Notes: generated from the letters alone by a model not told the origin. 64,000 nucleotides of DNA from a sulfur-oxidizing endosymbiont of Gigantopelta aegis (GCF_016097415.1 NZ_JAEHGE010000001.1:3149157-3213156), one strand, 5' to 3'. Positions 17,130 to 31,697 are shown, counted from the first letter of the stretch. Numbers and translations: made by a program.

Positions 17130-18623
17130 TAATGTGGCTATACTTAACCGGACACACAACTTAAAATAACTAAAAGATAAAAAGTGTGACCTAAAATGAA
17201 TGATCAAACAAAAAAACCGAATAAAAGCTATACATCAGAATTTAAAGAATCAGCTGTCAAATTAGCTAATGAGACGGATCAACCCGTTTCTCAGACTGCC
17301 AGGGAGCTAGGTGTTAATGTAAATACTCTACATACCTGGATCAGTAAATATTCAAACCGGTGAAGACGGTAGCCAATAGAAGTGATGAACACATTTATGA
17401 TGAAGTAAAACGTCTGAAAAGAATTGGCAAAGTGATTCAGGAGCGTGATTTATTAAAAGGCCACAGCGTACTTTGCAAGGGAAACTTTGTGAAGTACGCA
17501 TGGATCTGATCAGGCTAAAGATTACCCGGTAACGATTCTGTGCCGTTTATGGATGTTTCCGTAGTTGCTATTATGATTGGGTTAGCTCTCCTAAAACGGA
17601 TAGAGAGAAAGAAAATGAAGCGCTTACTGAGCAGCTAAAAAACTGTTTGAAGACAGTCGCAAGACTTATGGAACCCGTCGTCTTAAAGACTGGCTGAAAA
17701 GGCGTTCATATAAGCCGCCGGAGAATTGGTCGATTAATGAAAAAGCCGGTTTGTTTTGTAAAACGAAGAGACGCTTTAAAGCGACGACTAATTCCAAGCA
17801 TAATAAGCGTATATCTCCAAATTTACTGGAAAGAGAGTTTACTGTCTCTCAACCTGATCGCTACTATGTGGGTGATATTACCTATATTGCCACCAAGGAA
17901 GGCTGGTTATATTAGCGGTTGTCATTGACTTATTCTCTAGGCAAATTGTTGGCTGGTCGATGGATGAGCGAATGAAAGCCAAGCTAGTCAATGATGCTTT
18001 ACTGATGGCCATAGGAAGCGTAAACCAATGGATGGATTGCTTTGGCATACTGACCGAGGTAGCCAATATGCCTCTGATAGTCATAGAAAATATTGTCGGA
18101 TCATAACAAATTCAGTCTATGAGCCGCAAAGGAAATTGCTGGGACAATGCTGTATCAGAAGCTTCTTTCATAGTTTGAAAACTGAATTGACGCACCATTG
18201 TCGATTCAAAACCAGAGTAAAGCAAAGCAGGCAATATTTGAATATATTGAGGTATTTTATAATCGGGAGCGACTTCATTCGGCTAATGATTATTTGTCAC
18301 CAGTCGATTATGAAATACAGCAGGAAATAGCTTAAATCGATTGATTGAAGAGGGTAAAGGCGACATAAATGCCGCCCATTACCGTTGACGGCCATCGGCT
18401 CCTCAGCCTGTGCCGTGAAGATATTGTAACAGGATCATTACCGTTGTGAAAATACCTTGGGTGAATGGAACGGCTCTATCGTTCCAGAGGGCAAAGCCCT
18501 TTCTCTTCATCTGTTTAAAGTTAACATGAGAAACTAAAATGATAGGAAATACAAAATGACAAAAATCACTTGAAACAGCCAAAAAATATTTAGAAAACTG
18601 TCCGGAAAAGTGTTGACACATCA
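17130..18623 (+). mobile_element. IS3-family insertion sequence, copy A (degenerate)
   Basis: The ends TAATGTGGCTATACTTAACC and, on the right, GTGTTGACACATCA are the same as in copies B and C, and the ATG target duplication is at 17127-17129 and 18624-18626. It is 1494 bp and in the opposite orientation to B and C. OrfA starts at 17196 (MNDQTKKPNKSYTSEF). OrfB has the DDE signals ([23 protein letters not shown]), but both are broken by many single-base deletions. It carries more indels than the other two copies. Confidence 0.92.
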
Positions 18624-19407
18624 ATGGCCTTGAACTGACAAAAAATTCGCCAGTTAGACGAAGAGCGTTATCACTATACCGGTATTGTCTTACTCACAGC
18701 AAAAGATGATATTGCTTCGATTCGCACCGCCTTTGAAGAGGGTGTCGATGACTACATTGTCAAACCCCAAACAAAGTCGAATTAGCCGCTCGCATATACT
18801 CTGCTGGCCGAGTGGCCACTATGCAGAATGATTTGTTAATGAGTACTCAAACATTACACAAAATGTTTGAAATGAAATGCACGGTGGATCGAATCACCGG
18901 ACTAGGGCGTCTCAATGATACTCAAAATCGATTAGAAGCCTTATTGAAGCAAACCTATGCTCGCGGGGTGCAACCTGTTGTGCTATTTTAAAAGTAACCG
19001 GGATGGATGAAATCACCCAAAAATATGGCCAGCAAGTGCATGAACAGTTGCTCAGTAGTGTCGCAACACGTATTTGCCGCCATGTACGTCCGATTGATTT
19101 GGTCGGCCATACTCAACAGGATGAATTTCTCATTGCCATGTATAATGACAACAAGGATGATGTCCGCTGCCGTAACTTCAAACGAATATTACATGACTTA
19201 AATCATCGCTCTTATAAAACCAATGCCGGTTTTATCAGCATTCGCTGTGCCATGTCGATGACTGTGGCTGTGAAGAATGATGGCGAGAAAGATGTCGAAG
19301 CACTGATTGCGGCAACACGAAAAAATTACACAAATCAATTGAAATGGGTTTTGAAGAAGTCGCCAGTTAAGCCCCGTTTTTATGATGTAGCCATTATTAC
19401 ACTTTAG
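18624..19407 (+). pseudogene. Response-regulator gene, 3' part with degenerate GGDEF domain
   Basis: It continues the REC domain (YHYTGIVLLTAKDDIASIRT, DDYIVKP), then a linker helix, then a GGDEF-like domain (VDRITGLGRLNDTQNRLEAL, VTGMDEITQKYGQQVHEQ). The active loop reads HTQQDEFLIAM, so the two glycines are replaced by glutamines and cyclase activity is unlikely. A frameshift near 18773 and another near 18988-18990 break the ORF. The last 134 codons from 19003 are open. The domain may once have served as a cyclic di-GMP or GTP sensor. Confidence 0.8.
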
Positions 19408-19484
19408 GATGTGGTGAGGAACGAACCGCATCAATGGAGACAGTTTGAAGTCATTGATGCGGTTCGTTCCTCACCACATCCTAC
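19405..19484. repeat. Palindromic repeat, GTAGGATGTGGTGAGG family
   Basis: TAGGATGTGGTGAGGAACGA, then ACCGCATCAATGG, mirrors CATTGATGCGG and TTCGTTCCTCACCACATCC. It begins on the stop codon (TAG) of the response-regulator fragment and lies between it and the efflux operon. Confidence 0.9.
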
Positions 19485-19551
19485 ATAGATTAGATTAGAT
19501 TAGCTTATTTTATCTGCCCCTGAACACTTATTTAACATCTATGGATCACTC

Positions 19552-19609
19552 ATGATAGCCAAGCGTTCTCATCTGTTTATACTTCTTTTAGTCATGCAGT
19601 GCTGCAGTC
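19552..19609 (+). pseudogene. RND efflux adaptor, 5' fragment (signal peptide)
   Basis: The first 19 codons read MIAKRSHLFILLLVMQCCS, a signal-peptide core. IS3 copy B inserts after base 19609. The GTC target duplication joins this exactly to QISLASPLTK in the fragment from 21118. Confidence 0.85.
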
Positions 19610-21117
<1,508 letters not shown>

Positions 21118-22175
21118 GTCAAATTAGCCTCGCCTCACCGCTCACAAAGGTGCAAACCAGCCCCATCACTCGGGGAACATTGAATACCGAGCAAACTTTT
21201 ATCGGTAGTATCCATTTCACTCAGTCATCCCTCCTAGCTTCTAAAACACAAGGCCTAGTACTTGCTGTTAATTTCGATGCCACACAAGAAATACATAAGG
21301 GTGACACTCTGGTTGAATTAGATCATGAAATTTTAGACTCAACAATTAAAGCCTTGCAAGCCTCTATAAAAGAGCTGAAACTATTAACCGAAAAATCAGC
21401 CAAGGATCTCAAGCGTTATAAGATTTTGGTCAAACAAAAAAATGTCTCACAACAAAAATACGATGAAATTTATTATGATAAAATTCGTATTGATCAAAAA
21501 TTCATCTCTTCTAACGCTGAATTACAAGCCTTATTAATTGAACGCAAGCAAAATATGATTACCGCCCCATTTAGCGGCATCATCACCGAACGCCATGTGG
21601 AAATTGGTGAGTGGGTTGATAAGGGTGGCAAGATAGCCACCCTGGTTAACCCAAAAAAAATGTATGCCCTATTTGACCTGCCTGCCTCTTATGCTCTAAA
21701 CATTCATCCAGGAAAAACACTGATCCTAAGCATTGGCAAAGAGACCATCAATGGCACAATTGAAGGTATCATCCTTAAAGGGGACAATAAAAGCAGAACT
21801 TTTCCCTTGCGGATAAAGCTTGACCTTAAATCAAGCAAGTACCCAAGCAATAGCACGGATACTTTCTTTTCAGGAATGGAAGCCTTGATCAAACTCCCAA
21901 GAAGCCAAAATCATGAAATGCTACTCGTCCCTCGAGATGCAGTGATAAAACGCTTTGGTCATGATGTGATATTTATTGTGCAAACTAAAGAGCAACAAGA
22001 TAGCGCTAAAATGGTTGCTATCACTGTCAGCCTATTCGATGGATCAATGGCTGCGATCCAAGCAAGCGATGAAAATGAACAATTAGTAGCAGGCATGCAA
22101 GTCATCGTTAAAGGTAATGAACGAGTTTTTCCCGGTCAGGCACTTAAAATACAAAACCTGAATCAAGCTCAATGA
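21118..22175 (+). pseudogene. RND efflux periplasmic adaptor (HlyD/MFP), body of disrupted gene
   Basis: About 350 codons encode an MFP subunit: a lipoyl-type half motif (LVLAVNFDATQEIHKGDTLV), a coiled-coil hairpin (IKALQASIKELKLLTEKSAK onward), the second half motif (ITAPFSGIITERHVEIGEWV) and beta-barrel segments. The adaptor would bridge the inner-membrane pump to an outer-membrane channel. The native signal peptide is cut off by IS3 copy B. The frame stays open back to a TTG at 21090 inside the IS end, but that product would lack a leader. The gene ends 19 bases before the permease. The substrate is unknown. Confidence 0.88.
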
Positions 22176-22194
22176 TAGTGATCAAAAGTAACTG

Positions 22195-23140
22195 ATGGAT
22201 ATTATAAAATATTCCTTACATAAGCCCGTCAGTATTGTCGTGGTGGTATTATTACTGCTGATTTTTGGCATATTGGCCTTAAATAAACTCCCCCTGCAAC
22301 TCACTCCAAACGTCAGTGAAGCTAAAATTTCCATCATTACTGCTTGGCCCGGGGCATCACCACGTGAGATCGAACAGGATATTATTGATGAGCAGGAACT
22401 GGTACTAAAAAATACCCCGGGACTCCTTATTTACGAGGCCAAAGCACAGGATAATTTAGCCACTATTACCCTGACATTTAAATTAGGCACACGCATTGAA
22501 AAAGCCTTGCTGGATGTTAGCAATAAGCTGTCTGAAGTCAATAACTACCCCGACAATGTAAAAAAACCTATTATCAAAGCAACCGGAGAAAGTGCTTCGC
22601 CTGTAATTTGGACAATGCTCAGAACCCTGCCTGAAAACCCCAATGATATTGATACCTATAAAACCTATCTGGATGATCATGTTCGTGAGCATATAGAACG
22701 CGTTCCCGGTGTCGCAGAACTGCTCATTCTCAGTGGCACAAAAAAGCAAATGCAAATCACACTGGATATCCATCAACTGGCAAAATACCGACTCAGTATT
22801 GATGACATTATTGAGCGGATCAGGCGTCATAATCAGGATATTTCAGCAGGTTCTATTGATATTGACCGAAGAAATTATCGCATCCGAACCACCGCTCAAT
22901 TTCGTGATGCACACAGTCTGGGTGAACTGATTTTAATTGCGGACAATAATCGTCTAGTCCGATTGAGTGATATAGCAACTATCGGTTTTTCTTATGCGGT
23001 GGCAAATTCCTTTTCTGCACTCGAAGGTACTAAGGGCTTAATCATTGGTGTCAAACCAGAAAACAATACCAATATCGTTGCACTCAGTAATCAGGTTGAA
23101 GCGGTGGTCAAGCAACTGAACGCTGGCATGCTTAAAGAAA
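22195..23140 (+). pseudogene. RND efflux permease, N-terminal part (cut by IS1595)
   Basis: It starts MDIIKYSLHKPVSIVVVVLL with transmembrane helix 1, followed by the first porter-domain loop (GASPREIEQDIIDEQELVLK; RVPGVAELLILSGTKKQM). This is the HAE1/AcrB-like type and not clearly the metal (CusA) type. After codon 315 the frame enters the IS1595 element. The 8-bp duplication TAAAGAAA lets the gene be rejoined as AGMLKEMGLHLN with the fragment from 24189. It would work with the adaptor upstream; no outer-membrane factor is seen. Confidence 0.9.
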
Positions 23141-24181
23141 CTTGATTACCCACAAAGCTCCGCCATATTTCGATAATTATACTATAATTATACTATAATT
23201 AAAGTATAGATTATGTGTGGAGTAGAATGATGTCAAAAAATAAAATTCAGTTTCAAGAAGGTTATAGTTTATTTGAGCTTTTTAATGATTATGGCACTGA
23301 CAAACAGTGCCGACAAATATATTTAAATGGAAATTTCCTGATGGATTTGTTTGCCCAGAGTGTGGCAATAAGACTTATTGCACTCTAGAACATCGCCATC
23401 TTTATCAGTGCCACCATTGTCATCATCAGACATCAGCAACCTGTGGGACAATATTTGATAGTACCAAACTGCCTTTATCTAAGTGGTTTTTAGCGATTCA
23501 TCTTATGACTCAATTGAAGACAGCGGTTTCAGCATTAGAATTAAAGAGACAGCTTAAGGTAAGCTACAATACAGCCTGGAGTATGAAACAAAAGATCATG
23601 CAGGTTATGAAAGAACGTGATGACAGTAAACCTTTATCAGGCATCATTCAAATTGATGATGCCTACTGGGGTGGTGAGCACAGAGGCGGCTCCAGAGGTC
23701 GTGGTTCAGAAAATAAAACACCGTTCGTTGCAGCCGTTTCTACTAATGAAGATGGACACCCGATTGCAATGAATTTAAATGTGCTTAAAGGGTTTAAATC
23801 CAGTGAAATAAAACGATGGGCACAAACTCATTTAACACCTGGAAGTACTGTTTACTCAGATGGGTTAAATTGTTTTCCTGCAGTTAAAGAAGCTGACTGT
23901 AAGCATGTTCCAATCGTCACGGGTGGTGGTGCGGCAAGTGTTGATAAAATTGAGTTTATCTGGGTTAACACTATGATAGGTAATATTAAAAACTCTATGA
24001 AGGGAAGCTATCATTCCATTAACTCAAAACATTTACCTCGGTATCTTGCTGAATTTTGTTATCGGTTTAATAGACGCTTTAACTTAAAAGACATGATGCC
24101 AAGGTTTTTATGCGTGGCGATGAAAACGCCACCTATGAATGGAAAGCTCCTAAAAATGGCGGAGCTTTATGGGTAATCAAG
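23141..24181 (+). mobile_element. IS1595-family insertion sequence with 8-bp target duplication
   Basis: The ends are perfect 11-bp inverted repeats (CTTGATTACCC and GGGTAATCAAG). The similarity extends inward through AAAGCTCCGCCAT / ATGGCGGAGCTTT. TAAAGAAA is duplicated at 23133-23140 and 24182-24189. It is 1041 bp with one transposase gene. It interrupts the RND permease in frame-neutral fashion. Confidence 0.95.
23227..24176 (+). pseudogene. IS1595-family transposase (one frameshift)
   Basis: The start reads MMSKNKIQFQEGYSLFELFN, then the frame shifts near 23310-23320. The main ORF from 23307 holds the zinc ribbon (CPECGNKTYC, CHHCHHQTSATCG) and the DDE/N domain (IQIDDAYWGGEHRGGSRGRG; TVYSDGLNCFPAV; SMKGSYHSI). 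An AT-rich region with repeats of TATACTATAATTA at 23176-23203 lies upstream and may be its promoter. One extra or missing base is enough to restore the gene, so it could be a recent or artefactual break. Confidence 0.88.
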
Positions 24182-24188
24182 TAAAGAA

Positions 24189-25622
24189 ATGGGACTGCAC
24201 CTTAATTGGCTTCATGATAAACGTGCTTATATTCAAGGTGCGATTAGTTTAGTGCAGCAAAACATCTTGATTGGTGGACTGCTAGCCATTATCATTTTAC
24301 TGCTATTTTTACGGGCAATATCTGCCACTGCGGTGGTGGCTTTGGCAATTCCTATATCAATTATTGCTACCTTCATCATCCTCCATCTTATGGGGCGCTC
24401 ACTGAATACCATCTCATTGGCCGGCATCTCTTTTTCTGTAGGTATGTTGGTTGATTCAGCCATTGTGGTGCTGGAAAATATTGATCGTCATAAAAAAATG
24501 GGCAAGTCATTTTTTGCTGCGGCCTATGACGGCACTAGCGAAGTATGGGGAGCCTTAATCGCATCTGCACTCACAACGATAGCGGTCTTTTTGCCCATTA
24601 TCTTTTTACAAAATGAAGCAGGGCAATTATTTAAAGATATTGCCATTGCGGTGACTGCTGCCGTGACATTTTCACTGTTTGTATCCATTTCAGTGATACC
24701 GATGCTATGGCATCAATTAATGACCTTGCATTCCCCTGAAACAAATACGCCCCGCCGCTTATTTTCTAATCGCCTGACACATGCAATTAATGACGCACTG
24801 GTTGCTGTCGGGCGCTGGATCAGTCATTTTATTATGCACTTAATCAGTCAAATTTTACAGACTAAGACACGCCGTTTAGTGACTATTTTTAGTTTAACAT
24901 GCCTATCTGCTTTAAGTGTTTATAGCCTCTTACCAAAAATGGAGTATTTACCTCAGGGCAATCGCAATTTATATTTCAACATTCTCATTCCACCCCCAGG
25001 CTTTCCTATCAGGAAAAAAAAATCCATTGGTGACTCTATCTACCAACAATTAAAGCCCCATATCAATCAGGATTATAAGGCCTATCCTGCTATAGAACGC
25101 TTATTTTATGTGGCATCCGGTAGCTTTATGATTTTTGGTGTCATTGCCGAAGAAGATAGTCGAATAAAAGAGCTCAAGCCCTTATTAATTCCTATTGTGA
25201 ATAGCTTTCCCGGTATTTTTGGCATCACTAAACAAGCTGGTGTGTTTGAACAAGGCATAGGCAAGGGCAGAACCATTGACATTGATATCAGCGGTGAAAA
25301 AATAGAACAACTTACTCTGGTGGGTGCGACCTTATTTGGTGCAATAAAAAAATCTGCACCTAAGATGCAAATCCGTCCCATTCCTTCGATTGAATTGCTC
25401 TACCCTGAAGTCTTACTCAAGCCCAAACACAGTCAATTACAACGCCTGGGTATGGATTTGTTATCACTTGGGATTTTCGCCGACGTGCTATTAGAAGGAC
25501 GCAAGATTGATGACTTTAAAGTAGAAGGTGAGAAAAAAATCGATTTGATCTTACAGGCTGATAAACAAGATATTCATTCTCCGGAAGAACTGTATTATAG
25601 CCTGGTGGCCACCATCGGGTAA
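24189..25622 (+). pseudogene. RND efflux permease, central part
   Basis: It resumes after IS1595 as MGLHLNWLHDKRAYIQGAIS, then membrane helices 2-6 (GGLLAIIILLLFLRAISATA; GISFSVGMLVDSAIVVLENI, which keeps the essential helix-4 Asp motif) and the second porter domain. A frameshift at about 25615 ends the ORF; the gene continues from 25628. Altogether about 1070 codons remain, close to the family norm of 1030-1050. Confidence 0.88.
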
Positions 25623-25627
25623 GTTAG

Positions 25628-26467
25628 TTGGTTTTAATACCCTGGCTGAGTTTGGAAGCAACCAGTGGCATCAGTGAAATTCGTCATTTTAACGGCAAAA
25701 GAACCATCACTTTAGAAGTGACGCCACCCGATGAGATGACCTTGCAAGAAGGCATGGAGCTCTTTGAACAAGAGATTATTCCCAGCTTAGAAAAACAAGG
25801 TAAGTTAAAGGGTGTGAGCATTTCTTTAAGCGGCACAACGGATAAACTCACTGAAACCGTTGATTCGATGTATCTCAATATCATCCTTGCCATTGTGATT
25901 ACTTATTTATTAATGTCAGCATTATTTGCTAATTTTGTTTATCCATTGATCATTTTATTTACTTTGCCTTTAGCGGCGGCAGGTGGCTTTATTGGTCTAG
26001 CTTTTACCAATCAATTTTTAGCCCATCAGCCACTCGATGTACTTACAATGTTGGGCTTTATTATTTTAATTGGTATTGTTGTTAATAATGCTATTTTGAT
26101 CGTTCATCAAGCATTGAATTTAATACGCAATGAAGCCTATGCACATAAAGAGGCGATCATTGAATCAACACGCAGTCGTTTACGCCCTATTTTTATGGGT
26201 TCTTTAACATCGTTATTTGGTATGTTGCCCTTGTTGCTATCGCCGGGGCCAGGTTCTGAGTTTTATCGAGGCTTGGGTAGTGTGATCACCGGTGGTTTGG
26301 CTTTCTCTACCATTTTTACTTTGTTTGTAATTCCATCGTTATTAATGTTTGTGATAGGGATGGAGAAGAAGCAACCCCTCAGTCCCCTTCTAAAAGAAGG
26401 GGAAGTCAAACAACGTTACAAGTACCTATCGTGCTTATTAATTACTGCTCACTTGCGCCCCGGATAA
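25628..26467 (+). pseudogene. RND efflux permease, C-terminal part
   Basis: It continues the second porter domain (HFNGKRTITLEVTPP) and helices 8-12 (IILAIVITYLLMSALFANFV; GFIILIGIVVNNAILIVHQA; GSLTSLFGMLPLLLSPGPGS; FSTIFTLFVIPSLLMFVIG). The last 35 residues (QPLSPLLKEGEVKQRYK onward) are not typical and may be read-through into unrelated sequence. It overlaps the tail of the decayed lipoprotein on the other strand. Confidence 0.85.
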
Positions 26468-28283
26468 GGCAATACTTTTCATGGTATCTTCTGTTGAATC
26501 CGGCGCACTGCTAATGGCCTAAACTGTCCCATGGTTAAATCAGGAAAACTTATTGCAATTCTGAATTTACCATTAAGCATATAGGCCTTATTGCCTGAAA
26601 CAAAAGAATCTCATAAGGCAGATGAGCCGAATGCTTTACACTGGCTACATCAATATTCCCCATCACTGTTCTATCAGCACCTGCTCCTTTGGTGATAGCA
26701 ACACCAAAGACAGTTTCTTCTTTACCTAGTTGAGCGCTCCCCCTTATATCCGTCTTATCCCAGGGATCGTAAGCAACTTTTGCACAGGCTTTTTGCAATA
26801 CAGGTGCTACAGCTACTGAGGTGATGGCTTGAGTAGTGACCACATTTGCTTGCTGCAGAAGTTACTGTAACAGGGGTTATAGAGGGGCTAGGCTGGCTGC
26901 TTGAAGTTTTAGCAACTGCCGTGCTTGTAGTGATGGCTTTTGGTTGTGTTTATAGGCTGTGACTTGTGGCTTAGCTGTTGTTTTAGCAACTGGCTTTGAG
27001 CTCACTACTTGCTTAGGGGTTATTAACTGCTGGCTTAGGGCTATAAGCCAGCATTTTAGCTGAATCCTGCCATTGCATTGGCGGCTGTTTTTTGAGTCTG
27101 AGAGATGCCTGCTGCTGTTGGCTGATTGCTAATTGTTTGCACCATCGCTATGGCTTCAGCTTCAATAGGTGAGTTCAGTTTTCTATCGACTTCAGCAATG
27201 GAACGACTAATGACTTAAATAAAAGCTTGCCTTGTTCGTCACACACCATGGGTTAAGGCTGATAAACCAAGCAACGACTAGCAAGCATATTCAAACCATC
27301 CTGAGCATGAATTATCGGATCACACTGTCCACATGGTTATACCGTTCCATGGCATTTTTCCCGGTGGTGCCGTTAAGCCGATCAGCTTTAAGTTCTGGAA
27401 GTGGAATCAATTGTTTCCATCAATGAAATATATTGCTGTACCTCAATATTCATTGGCGGCTGAAGCTATTTATTTGTCAACATTGGATATGTGGGCGAGG
27501 GCTGGCACTTGACTTGTTTGTTGAGTATTCCAGACAGCAGGTTCAGCATAAACATTGCTGAGGCCAGTTTAGCCCTATTTTGCAGTGGTTGCTTTCGCTC
27601 ATAAGTCGGCATGACCATGTGTGATTGTAATATTTCATAGAACTGCAAGAACATATCCGCACCGGCACACTGCAAGTGTCAGTCCACTAGAGTATCAGAT
27701 TTTAACCACCACTTTTGGCTTTCAATAATGGCGAATAGTCATTCACCACTCATGGTCACCTATCAATGATGACAGTGCAGATAATTCACTGTAGCCAGAG
27801 TTGAGTGGCTATTCACATCACCGATTGAAGCACGAACAATTCAGCACAAAATCTTCAGGACAACACTTTACAACTGGCATTGTAATCACACAATGGCAGC
27901 GGATCGTGGCTGGAAAATGCAGAATGCCCATGACATTATCCGATCACATGGCAAACAATTTCTCGCAATGCTGATGGCGTTCGCCTTGTTAATTACACTA
28001 AACCAATCATGATAGCCAAAGTGGCCTGTGGATAGTCTTCACATCCTGCTTTTTCATAAAAACAGCTACGTGCTTAGACGCTCACTGGGGACTTCTTTGT
28101 AACAAAGAAGCATCGGTCAAAAAAGCTCTGTCTCAAGCAAATGTCAGCCGACATCGGCTGAGTGCTTTGGCAACCAGTTAAGCTGGTGGCTGTGATAATA
28201 AAACTTGTGCTGACTGCGATAGCGAGCAATGTTTTTTGAGCAAATTTCGGGAGTGAAGTGGTGGCAGATTTTCCGGTAGACAT
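26437..28283 (-). pseudogene. Decayed lipoprotein gene
   Basis: It starts at 28283 with a lipoprotein leader: MSTGKSATTSLPKFAQKTLL, a hydrophobic run, then the lipobox SLTGCQST. Short coding-like patches on the same strand follow in shifting frames: DYPQATLAI, ADMFLQFYEILQSHMVMPTY, EQGKLLFKSL then RSIAEVDRKLNSPIEAEAIA, a Lys/Ala/Thr/Pro-rich linker, and QKACAKVAYDPWDKTDIRGS then FGVAITKGAGADRTVMGNID. The end reads MKSIALSGAQVSSN. At least ten frame changes are needed to join these. I do not recognise the family. The layout suggests an envelope lipoprotein with a disordered linker and a compact C-terminal domain. Confidence 0.5.
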
Positions 28284-28714
28284 AAGCGATTCCTTCTAGC
28301 GTAAAGATTGGAAGCAGTAAGGGCTTATATTGAAAACAATAACTCCTCCTGAGGTAAAGGCGGGGAGTTAGGTGTAATTTAACAGCTACATCGTGACATT
28401 TTATTTGGCAATTGTTCTTTAATATCCTATTAAAAACGATGATTGCCTAGTTCTTATTTTGTCTCTGAAGCAGTAACTGCCAGCATCCTTACTACATTTT
28501 CCATGAATTAATATAATTTCTGCATGAATTATAACCAAGGCCTTTTTTGATTATTATTAGGTGTTTCCCTAGAAGATTTATATTTTTTCCAACAATTTAT
28601 CTATTTTCCAACAACAGGGTAAAAAAAGAGGTGGTAAAATGTGCGGTCATTTATTCAGGATGATGATCAGTCTTTAGCTCAGAAAATTCATCCCCCTATC
28701 AATAGGTTTATTGC
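28284..28714. other. Intergenic region without recognisable gene
   Basis: This is AT-rich. One weak hairpin (AACTCCTCCTGAGG with GGCGGGGAGTT, about 28340-28370) is visible, and otherwise I see no coding signal, RNA gene or repeat from the families in this window. Confidence 0.5.
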
Positions 28715-28895
<181 letters not shown>

Positions 28896-29235
28896 GCAAG
28901 CATTACAACAAAAGCCCGATGCTGCTAATGCCGATAAAACACCCTTGGTCAGTGCTGCGATTATCATTGGCACTCCCTCTTTCGGCACAGAAATACCACA
29001 TAGTAGCCCCAAAATGATTGAGAAAATAAAAAATTCCCCTATTAGATATGTATGGCAGCCTGGATCTTGATTCCGTTATGCGCTCTGCCAAGGCACGTAA
29101 AACAGCAGCGAAAAAATGCATCATAAGCATTCCCGTCAAGTAGAGACGATTGGCGCCAATCACTTTTATAATGGCCTGGATGATGAGTTGGTGAGTTATG
29201 TTAACAATTGGTTAAACAAAGTATTTTACCCCTAG
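28896..29235 (+). pseudogene. Alpha/beta-hydrolase (DUF3530-like) C-terminal fragment
   Basis: Joined frames read VSAAIIIGTPSFGTEIPHSS, then a LDMYGSLDLDSVMRSAKAR strand with the acid residue of the triad, and finally QVETIGANHFYNGLDDELVS and YVNNWLNKVF with the catalytic His. This layout is that of a C-terminal alpha/beta-hydrolase half. Two frameshifts (near 29038 and 29110) and the loss of the nucleophile half show it is dead. It is fused to the purD remnant upstream. Confidence 0.6.
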
Positions 29236-29294
29236 CTTATTGGCTATAATAAACCCTAGATATATTTTTATTCCCTGTTTTTTGAGGTATTTTT

Positions 29295-29764
29295 ATGACT
29301 TACTCGCTAGCATTTACTCTGCATTTACTTTCCGCTGTTATTTGGGTGGGTGGAATGTTTTTCGCACACATGATTCTGCGCCCTTCTGCCGTTGAACAAT
29401 TAGAGCCACCACAGCGTTTACCTCTTTGGGTTGCAGTGTTCGGACGGTTTTTCTTTGGGTTTGGATTGCCGTAGGGACGATTTTAATCACTGGATACTGG
29501 ATGATTTTTGATGTCTTTGGTGGTTTAGCGGGTTTAAAAGCACTCTATATACAGACTATGCATGGCATCGGCCTGATCATGACCGCCATTTATGCCTATA
29601 TCTATTTTGTCCCTTATCAGCAGCTAAAAATAGCCGTAGCCAATAAAGAATATCCTGTCGGCGGTGCCTTGATGAATAAAATTCGCCAACTAGTGACAAC
29701 CAATCTTATTTTAGGCTTGATTACCATCGCGATTGCCAGTGGTGGGAAATATATTAATTTGTAA
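29295..29764 (+). pseudogene. CopD-like integral membrane protein (one frameshift)
   Basis: The start MTYSLAFTLHLLSAVIWVGG, then MFFAHMILRPS, shows the His and Trp-Gly-Gly pattern of CopD/DUF2269-type small membrane proteins. A frameshift at about 29446-29455 (in a T-run) moves to the frame that continues LWVWIAVGTILITGYWMIFD, HGIGLIMTAIYAYIYFVPY and NLILGLITIAIASGGKYINL. The combined protein would be about 156 residues with four helices. The conserved histidines suggest a haem or copper role, but that is family-level inference. Confidence 0.75.
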
Positions 29765-29923
29765 GACTGCTGTTAGTATGAAGGCATTATTTTTTACATT
29801 CAATGATGTGCTTCGTACCTCATTGGCATCCTAGGTCGAGGTAAATTTCGATATTTGTAGGATGTCGTTAAGGCACGATGCGCATCAACATTCACTTATT
29901 TCTTACGCACTTCTTTAACCATT

Positions 29924-31185
<1,262 letters not shown>

Positions 31186-31189
<4 letters not shown>

Positions 31190-31697
31190 TTATTGATATG
31201 AATAATTATAGTTCTTTGGCCACTATGCTTGCGATGTTCCCATAAATATAAACCTTGCCATGTACCCAGTGCCATTTTATTTTGCATTACGGGTATCGCA
31301 ATTGATGTTGCCGTAATTGCTGATTTGATATGTGCCATAAATATAAACCTTGCCATGTACCCAGTGCCATTTTATTTTTTCATTACGGGTATCGCAATTG
31401 ATGTTGCCGTAATTGCTGATTTGATATGTGCTGGCATATCGTCTGCGCCTTCAAAGGTATGAGTATAAAGTGGATCGTTTTCTATCACTAAACGCGATCA
31501 ACCAGTTTTCTAAATCATGTGCAAACAGATGGATCGGCATTTTCCTGAATAATTAAACTGGCGGATGTATGTTGCACAAACACAGTACATAAACCTTCAA
31601 TTCAATATATTTGCATGATGAATAACGCGATCAATAGACTCTGTTATATTATGCAAACCCTGTCCTGAAACCCCTATTTTTATCGATTCAATCACAT
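31186..31697 (-). pseudogene. YjbQ/UPF0047-family gene with internal tandem duplication
   Basis: Joined frames give [79 protein letters not shown] and HRKHSGQRTIIIHINN. These are the conserved blocks of the YjbQ family, whose members have weak thiamine phosphate synthase activity. The stretch coding for [11 protein letters not shown] through GLYL is present twice in tandem (31242-31336 and 31337-31433). Several single-base shifts are also present. Confidence 0.8.
31242..31433. repeat. 95-bp tandem duplication inside the yjbQ remnant
   Basis: The unit starting ATAAATATAAACCTTGCCAT and ending TGATTTGATATGTGC occurs twice head to tail. The second copy differs by a couple of bases (CATTTTATTTTTTCATT instead of CATTTTATTTTGCATT). 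It lies within coding sequence and is not shared with other sites in the window. Confidence 0.92.

Noticed and set aside
29858-29889. Possible further copy of the GTAGGATG palindrome family
   Set aside because: Only one arm resembles the family (GTAGGATGTCGTTAAGGCAC) and there is no matching second arm, so I did not list it as a feature.
31229-31462. Plus-strand ORF with two identical hydrophobic repeats, at first sight a small repeat membrane protein
   Set aside because: The repeat is the 95-bp duplication of the antisense yjbQ remnant; the minus strand explains it fully.
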